Source of the DNA: CAIZGX01 sp044371675
GTDB taxonomy: Bacteria; Bacteroidota; Bacteroidia; Flavobacteriales_D; Sanyastnellaceae
Reading direction: 5' to 3'
NCBI GenBank assembly: GCA_044371675.1
Contig: JBILTF010000044.1
Coordinates: forward strand, 1-18,630
Length of the DNA stretch: 18,630 nucleotides
Below, in pieces: positions 14,934-18,630 of this stretch. The number at the start of each line of letters is the position of its first letter. The stretch's first letter is position 1. The position numbers and the translations under genes are program-made. The notes beneath the pieces were generated by a model. The model worked only from the letters and a program-made list of their open reading frames with translations. It searched no databases and was not told where the DNA came from.

Positions 14934-16594
14934 ATCTTTTGTGTATGTTGAAAGAAGGCGTCCAATGCCTTCGGATTATCTTCTTTGGGTGTGAATATTT
15001 CCAACACAGAAACATTGCTCTGGTTGAAGAACAAAGGTAGCACTTCATTCAATTCATCATTATTCGCTGCGCAGAAATAATTCAGGCTGTATAAATCGGC
15101 AATGCCTTTTATGGACCTACTGCTGTGGGCTGTCTCGAAATATTGCTGCAAATGTTCGGTGTCTTTCGACCCATCAATGATTCTAAAAATTCCACCACCA
15201 CCGTTGTTAATGACAATCACTTTCAATTCACTTGAGAGGTAGTTATTCCAGAAAGCATTGCTGTCGTAATGAAACGATAAATCTCCCGAAATCAAAAGAG
15301 TCGGTTTCTTCGTCTTCCAAGCCGCGCCAATGGTGGTGCTTGTTGAACCGTCTATCCCAGCCACTCCTCTATTTCCAAAATAAGTTACATTTTTATTCTG
15401 ATTGAAAAGCTGAATGTATCGGACCACCGAACTGTTTCCCATTTGAACGTCTGTTCCATCCGGAATGAATTTCAATAAGGAAGAAAAAACAGAAATGTCA
15501 GAAAAAGCTGCAACCGACAACCAAGCTTCCACTTGCTTGATTTGATTTTCTTGAATGGAAATCAACTTGCTCTTCCACTCAGATTTACTTTCAATCTCTT
15601 TGAACGAACTGAAAAATTCATGTGGCGTGAGATTGCATTGAAATTCAATACAATCGAAAGTATCCATTGGCTTTTCATTCAACCCCACTTGAATATGCTT
15701 CGCCTTCGCCTTTCTTAGAATCGCTTTAATTTTTCTTGAAATGACATTCGTTCCAATTGTAATCAACGCATCTGGCGCCAAAGTCTGTTGGGCGTTTCCG
15801 CCTAAACCCATAATTAATCTATCGATGCATGGAAACGCGTTTTCAATGTTCACATTGGCATGCGTTTCAGTTAGAACAATAACTTGTTGCAGCTGGTTGA
15901 ATTGCTCTAATTCCTTCGAAAAATCATCATAAACGTGCTGTCCAACAAGAACCATGATTCTTTCTGCCTGTTGAATTATTTCAAGACTTTGATCCAATTC
16001 CTTCAATACCTCAACTGCATTGTTTTTCGTTCCAAATTGAAACGAAGGAAGTTCTTCGCAATCGACTAATTCATACAGCGGTTCTTGAAACGGAACGTTC
16101 AAATGAACGGGTCCCTTATTGGAAACTAGATATTGAATTGTATTTTGAATGATTTCTTTGTTTTGAACGGAACCTTCCTTTTCATCAGCAATTAAAGAGG
16201 ATGAATAATCTGCGTAATTCTGGAATACATTATTCTGGCGAATGCACTGTCCTTCTCCTCTATCTATCCACTCTTCTGGCCTGTCTGCTGAAATGACAAG
16301 CAATGGAATGCGCTGGTAATAGGCTTCGGCAATCGCAGGAGCGTAATTCAACAAGGCCGTACCGCTTGTACAAATCAAAACTGTTGGCTTTTTCGATTGC
16401 TGAGAAAGACCCATTGCAAAAAACGCCGCTGATCTTTCATCGACGATAGAATAGGTTTCAAAAAAAGGAGTGTTCGCAATTGAAATACTGAATGGCGCGT
16501 TTCGAGAGCCTGGCGTAAGCACAACATCGGATATGCCTGCACTTTTCAGAGCACCCAAGATATAGGAGACTACTTTTTTCGATGAGATTTTCAT
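14930..16594 (-). CDS. menD: SEPHCHC synthase (MenD), thiamine diphosphate enzyme
   Basis: A 554-residue ThDP-dependent enzyme that joins the succinic semialdehyde-ThDP adduct from 2-oxoglutarate to isochorismate. PGSRNAPFSI (28-37) and VDERSAAFFAMG (51-62, with the activating Glu53) form the N-terminal domain signature. SADRPEEWIDRGEGQ is at 102-116, NRGVAGIDGS at 408-417, and GDLSFHYDSN at 437-446 is the metal/diphosphate motif, followed by NNGGGGIF. An in-frame extension to 16678 overlaps menF and passes through a -7 box. The ATG at 16594 gives the normal MenD N-terminus (MKISSKKVVSYILGALKSAG) and is chosen. It is 47 bases after menF, with a putative promoter in the gap, and overlaps menB by ATGA. 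Confidence 0.96.
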   Translation of the reverse strand: MKISSKKVVSYILGALKSAGISDVVLTPGSRNAPFSISIANTPFFETYSIVDERSAAFFAMGLSQQSKKPTVLICTSGTALLNYAPAIAEAYYQRIPLLVISADRPEEWIDRGEGQCIRQNNVFQNYADYSSSLIADEKEGSVQNKEIIQNTIQYLVSNKGPVHLNVPFQEPLYELVDCEELPSFQFGTKNNAVEVLKELDQSLEIIQQAERIMVLVGQHVYDDFSKELEQFNQLQQVIVLTETHANVNIENAFPCIDRLIMGLGGNAQQTLAPDALITIGTNVISRKIKAILRKAKAKHIQVGLNEKPMDTFDCIEFQCNLTPHEFFSSFKEIESKSEWKSKLISIQENQIKQVEAWLSVAAFSDISVFSSLLKFIPDGTDVQMGNSSVVRYIQLFNQNKNVTYFGNRGVAGIDGSTSTTIGAAWKTKKPTLLISGDLSFHYDSNAFWNNYLSSELKVIVINNGGGGIFRIIDGSKDTEHLQQYFETAHSSRSIKGIADLYSLNYFCAANNDELNEVLPLFFNQSNVSVLEIFTPKEDNPKALDAFFQHTQKI

Positions 16595-16602
16595 GCGGGC
16601 CA

Positions 16603-16610
16603 CGAAGATA
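16603..16610 (-). promoter_or_regulatory. -7-like element (TATCTTCG) upstream of menD
   Basis: The minus strand reads TATCTTCG, of the TAnnTTCG type, 8 bases before the menD ATG and inside the 47-base menF-menD gap. It is identical to the box before the MBL-fold hydrolase gene. No well-spaced TTG is seen upstream. It may provide extra transcription of menD, menB and menA. Confidence 0.4.
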
Positions 16611-16641
16611 GAAACACCGCGACGAATGAATCGTTCAAAAG

Positions 16642-17508
16642 TTAAAAAATTACGCTTGTCAGCGAGTCTGCCTTCCAACGCGTTTCGCGTGCTTCAAACG
16701 TCGGGACACTTTCTGCTGTAATTCCAGCACCGACAAAAACATGAAGCAGGTCCTCGCTGTACTTCAAACAACGGAGTATGACATATACATCGACATTATC
16801 TCCCTGTTCTATTCCAATGAGACCCGTATAGTATTCCCTATCGTGTGTTTCCAAGTCTTCAATGATTCTCTTAGCTTTCTCCCTGGGCATTCCGCAGACG
16901 GCAGGAGTTGGGTGCAGGGTATTCATGATTTCCTTCCAATCGCCACTGTATTCAAACGAAATTTCATTGCACAAATGCTCAATAGAGCCTGCATTGCGCG
17001 TATGCAATTCGTTGCATTGAATATTTCTCGCACCGATTACTTTCAATTCCTGTTGAATGAATTCCGTAACTAAATGCTGCTCTTCTATTTCTTTCTTTCC
17101 CCATTCTTCTGTCGTTCCTGCCTTCCTGGTTCCCGCTAAGCTTATTGTTGAATAAGAGTTTCCTCGTTTTCGAAACAACAGTTCAGGTGTTGCTCCTATC
17201 CAATGTGCGTTGTTTTCGTCTGTAAAAGCGAACACGGCTGCATCGAGGAATTTTTCATTGAAGGAATTAAATATCCCCTCTGCTGTATGACCTTGATGAG
17301 GAAAGGATACAATTCGGCTTAATACTATTTTCTTCGCTAGACCGTCTTCAATTTGAGCAATTCCTTTTTCAACGGCCTGCATATACTGCTCATCAGAACT
17401 AGCAAAATTTATTTCACCTCGAAATTCACTCCTCAAAACAAAGGTCCGTGCAGCGCTAACGTTTTTTTCAAACCCAGTCTGAGGAAGTCGTAGTCGAATA
17501 ATACTCAT
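16642..17508 (-). CDS. menF: Isochorismate synthase, N-terminally short form
   Basis: A 288-residue chorismate-binding enzyme that isomerises chorismate to isochorismate, the first step of menaquinone synthesis. Catalytic residues can be aligned with E. coli MenF: Lys60 in KKIVLSR (Lys190) and Glu109 in IGATPELLF (Glu240). SLAGTRKAG (123-131), EEQHLV (142-147), HPTPAVCGMPREKA (199-212), REYYTGLIG (224-232) and VGAGITAES (259-267) complete the domain, with metal-ligand glutamates in FEARETRWKA. The family is usually about 350-430 residues; here about 100 N-terminal residues of the fold are missing while the catalytic half is intact. The start is an ATGA overlap with the thioesterase gene. The men context favours MenF over an anthranilate or salicylate enzyme. 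Confidence 0.88.
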   Translation of the reverse strand: MSIIRLRLPQTGFEKNVSAARTFVLRSEFRGEINFASSDEQYMQAVEKGIAQIEDGLAKKIVLSRIVSFPHQGHTAEGIFNSFNEKFLDAAVFAFTDENNAHWIGATPELLFRKRGNSYSTISLAGTRKAGTTEEWGKKEIEEQHLVTEFIQQELKVIGARNIQCNELHTRNAGSIEHLCNEISFEYSGDWKEIMNTLHPTPAVCGMPREKAKRIIEDLETHDREYYTGLIGIEQGDNVDVYVILRCLKYSEDLLHVFVGAGITAESVPTFEARETRWKADSLTSVIF

Positions 17509-17897
17509 TTCGCGTATTTAACCATTACTGTTAAACGGGCAATAGCGATTAGACTACCGGCATGATCGCGAATTTTCACATCCCACACTTGAGTGCTACG
17601 GCCCAAATGAATGGGTTCACCGATACCGTATACAAAATCGGTTGTGGCAGATTTCAAATGATTAATGTTTAGCTCAAGACCCACGGCAACGCCTCCCTCT
17701 GCCTTCACTGCTTCGTGAGCGCCAATACTTCCAATTGTTTCTGCCAATACCGCACTTGCACCACCATGAAGAAGTCCGAAGGGTTGAATGGTACGTTTAT
17801 CCACGGGCATTCTTGCTTCTACACGACCAGGTTCATTCTTCAATATTTCGATCCCCAAATGAGAGATCATATTTTCCGGATGGAATTTATGCTCCAT
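17505..17897 (-). CDS. menI: Hotdog-fold thioesterase, probable DHNA-CoA thioesterase
   Basis: A 130-residue PaaI/YdiI-type hotdog thioesterase. The motif QPFGLLHGGASAVLAETIGS (residues 38-57) holds the HGG turn and the catalytic Glu of this family. It is followed by VGLELNINHLKSA and PIHLGRSTQVWDVKI, a pattern very like E. coli YdiI, the DHNA-CoA thioesterase (MenI). Being the first gene of a men cluster that otherwise lacks this step supports the role of hydrolysing DHNA-CoA to DHNA before MenA acts. The ATG at 17897 gives the expected MEHKFHPENM start. A longer reading frame to 17996 would cross the divergent promoter and the neighbouring gene's start, and is rejected. Its stop overlaps menF by ATGA. 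Confidence 0.82.
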   Translation of the reverse strand: MEHKFHPENMISHLGIEILKNEPGRVEARMPVDKRTIQPFGLLHGGASAVLAETIGSIGAHEAVKAEGGVAVGLELNINHLKSATTDFVYGIGEPIHLGRSTQVWDVKIRDHAGSLIAIARLTVMVKYAK

Positions 17898-17935
17898 AAC
17901 TGTAATTTGCGTGCAAGGTAGCATAAATTTGCGGT
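17898..17935. promoter_or_regulatory. Divergent promoter region between the men cluster and the response regulator gene
   Basis: Only 38 bases separate the two start codons. The plus strand has TAAATTTG at 17924-17931, a perfect -7 box ending 4 bases before the GTG at 17936. The minus strand has TACCTTGC at 17920-17913, a poorer match, 15 bases before the thioesterase ATG. The two boxes are separated by 3 bases, so polymerase binding in one direction should hinder the other. Confidence 0.5.
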
Positions 17936-18630
17936 GTGAAAAACACTCAGAACATCTATCGGTTATTGATTGCAGAGGACGAGAATTCCATTGCAAAAAC
18001 GTTAAAACTCAATTTTGAAATAGAGGGATTTGAGGTACATGTTGAATCGAAAGGATTGTCTGCACTTAAAAGTGCTCAGGAAAAATTCTACGACTTAATC
18101 ATTCTCGATGTTATGCTTCCAGAAATGGATGGTATTTCCATTTGCGAATCTCTTCGATTGGGTGGCAATCAAACTCCTGTGCTCTTTCTTTCAGCCAAAG
18201 GCACAGGCAAAGACAAGGTTGAAGGGCTGAAAGTGGGAGGCGACGATTATTTGGCGAAGCCATTCGAATGGGAAGAGCTCTTGCTACGTAGTAAAAAACT
18301 TATCGTCCGAAAATCAGATGGTCATCGCTCAATGGAGGACTTAGAAACATTTATCATTGGCCCCTGCACCGTATACTTCAACAAATATGAAGTAGAAACA
18401 CCTGAAGGCCTTGTTGCCATAACTAAGCGTGAAATGATGTTGTTAAAACTCCTAGTTTCCAAACAGGGTGAAGCCGTTAGCCGAGAAGAGATTTTGGAAA
18501 AAGTTTGGGGATACGATACGGTTACGCACAACCGAACGATTGATAATTTCATTTTAAATTTTCGGAAAATTTTCGAGTCGCATCCCAATGCAGACAAGCG
18601 ATTTTTATCGATTCGGGGTGTTGGTTATAA
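17936..18630 (+). CDS. OmpR/PhoB-family response regulator (3' end cut by window edge)
   Basis: An open reading frame of 231 codons continues past the window. Residues 8-125 form a receiver domain: IYRLLIAEDEN (acidic Glu14, Asp15), IILDVMLPEMDG with phosphoacceptor Asp58, LFLSAKG, and DDYLAKPF with the conserved Lys. The rest is a winged-helix DNA-binding domain: ITKREMMLLKLLVSKQGEAV, SREEILEKVWGYD, RTIDNFILNFRKIFE, and FLSIRGVGY at the edge, so only a few residues are missing. The start is GTG at 17936: an in-frame TAA at 17924-17926 excludes anything further upstream, and a -7 box ends 4 bases before it. A sensor kinase partner is not in the window. Its target genes are unknown. Confidence 0.9.
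   Translation, partial: MKNTQNIYRLLIAEDENSIAKTLKLNFEIEGFEVHVESKGLSALKSAQEKFYDLIILDVMLPEMDGISICESLRLGGNQTPVLFLSAKGTGKDKVEGLKVGGDDYLAKPFEWEELLLRSKKLIVRKSDGHRSMEDLETFIIGPCTVYFNKYEVETPEGLVAITKREMMLLKLLVSKQGEAVSREEILEKVWGYDTVTHNRTIDNFILNFRKIFESHPNADKRFLSIRGVGY

Noticed and set aside
16595..16678. 28-residue N-terminal extension of MenD
   Set aside because: It overlaps menF and a -7-like box, and MenD proteins begin at the MKISSKK-type position.
17898..17996. 33-residue N-terminal extension of the thioesterase
   Set aside because: It would run across the start of the divergent response regulator gene and adds sequence unlike any hotdog thioesterase.
18322..18597. 91-codon minus-strand reading frame at the right edge
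   Set aside because: It is antisense to the winged-helix domain of the response regulator, whose motifs are unmistakable on the plus strand.
1..18630. CRISPR array, tRNA, insertion sequence or prophage
   Set aside because: No direct DNA repeats, tRNA-like folds, transposase or terminal inverted repeats were seen; gaps between genes are all under 100 bases.

Overview
The window looks like chromosomal DNA from a Bacteroidota bacterium, most likely a Flavobacteriales member. Three things suggest this: many start codons sit just downstream of the Bacteroidota -7 element (TAnnTTTG, or the variant TAnnTTCG); Shine-Dalgarno sequences are generally absent; and the protein families (DUF4920, lipoproteins with a YASPEG-type OmpA domain, short MenE, PhnP-like hydrolase) are typical of the phylum. 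No mobile element, CRISPR array, tRNA or rRNA was seen. Coding density is very high: no gene-free stretch exceeds 100 bases, and many neighbouring genes overlap by 1 or 4 bases.

Layout. At the left edge (minus strand) lies the first 34 codons of a LolD/MacB-type ABC transporter ATPase, divergent from sucC (167-1381, plus). An agmatinase/arginase-family ureohydrolase follows sucC after 6 bases. Back to back with it is a radical SAM protein of unknown role (minus), which is divergent from a PhnP-like metallo-beta-lactamase-fold hydrolase. Downstream on the plus strand come a secreted DUF4920 protein and an M16 zinc peptidase. From 6323 to 17897 every gene is on the minus strand: a small protein built from four 25-residue repeats, a large OmpA/TPR lipoprotein ending in a strong UUCG terminator, accA, rdgB, and the menaquinone gene cluster. 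In transcription order the cluster is menI-like thioesterase, menF, menD, menB, menA, a DUF418/HGSNAT-like membrane protein, menC, menE, then rdgB. The right edge holds most of an OmpR-type response regulator (plus), divergent from the men cluster.

The men genes cover chorismate to isochorismate (MenF), SEPHCHC (MenD), o-succinylbenzoate (MenC), OSB-CoA (MenE), DHNA-CoA (MenB), DHNA (the YdiI-like thioesterase) and prenylation (MenA). MenH and the final methyltransferase (MenG/UbiE) are not in the window. Almost all junctions are ATGA or TAATG overlaps, which implies translational coupling. Putative internal promoters lie before menD and before the membrane protein gene.

Most of the window is core metabolism, and I do not see a clear new multi-gene system. 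The points most worth a second look are: several genes whose start codon falls 3-6 bases after the -7 box, which predicts leaderless mRNAs; the strict 25-residue tandem-repeat protein; the unexplained membrane protein translationally coupled into the men operon; an unusually short MenF; and convergent gene pairs that share or abut their stop codons.
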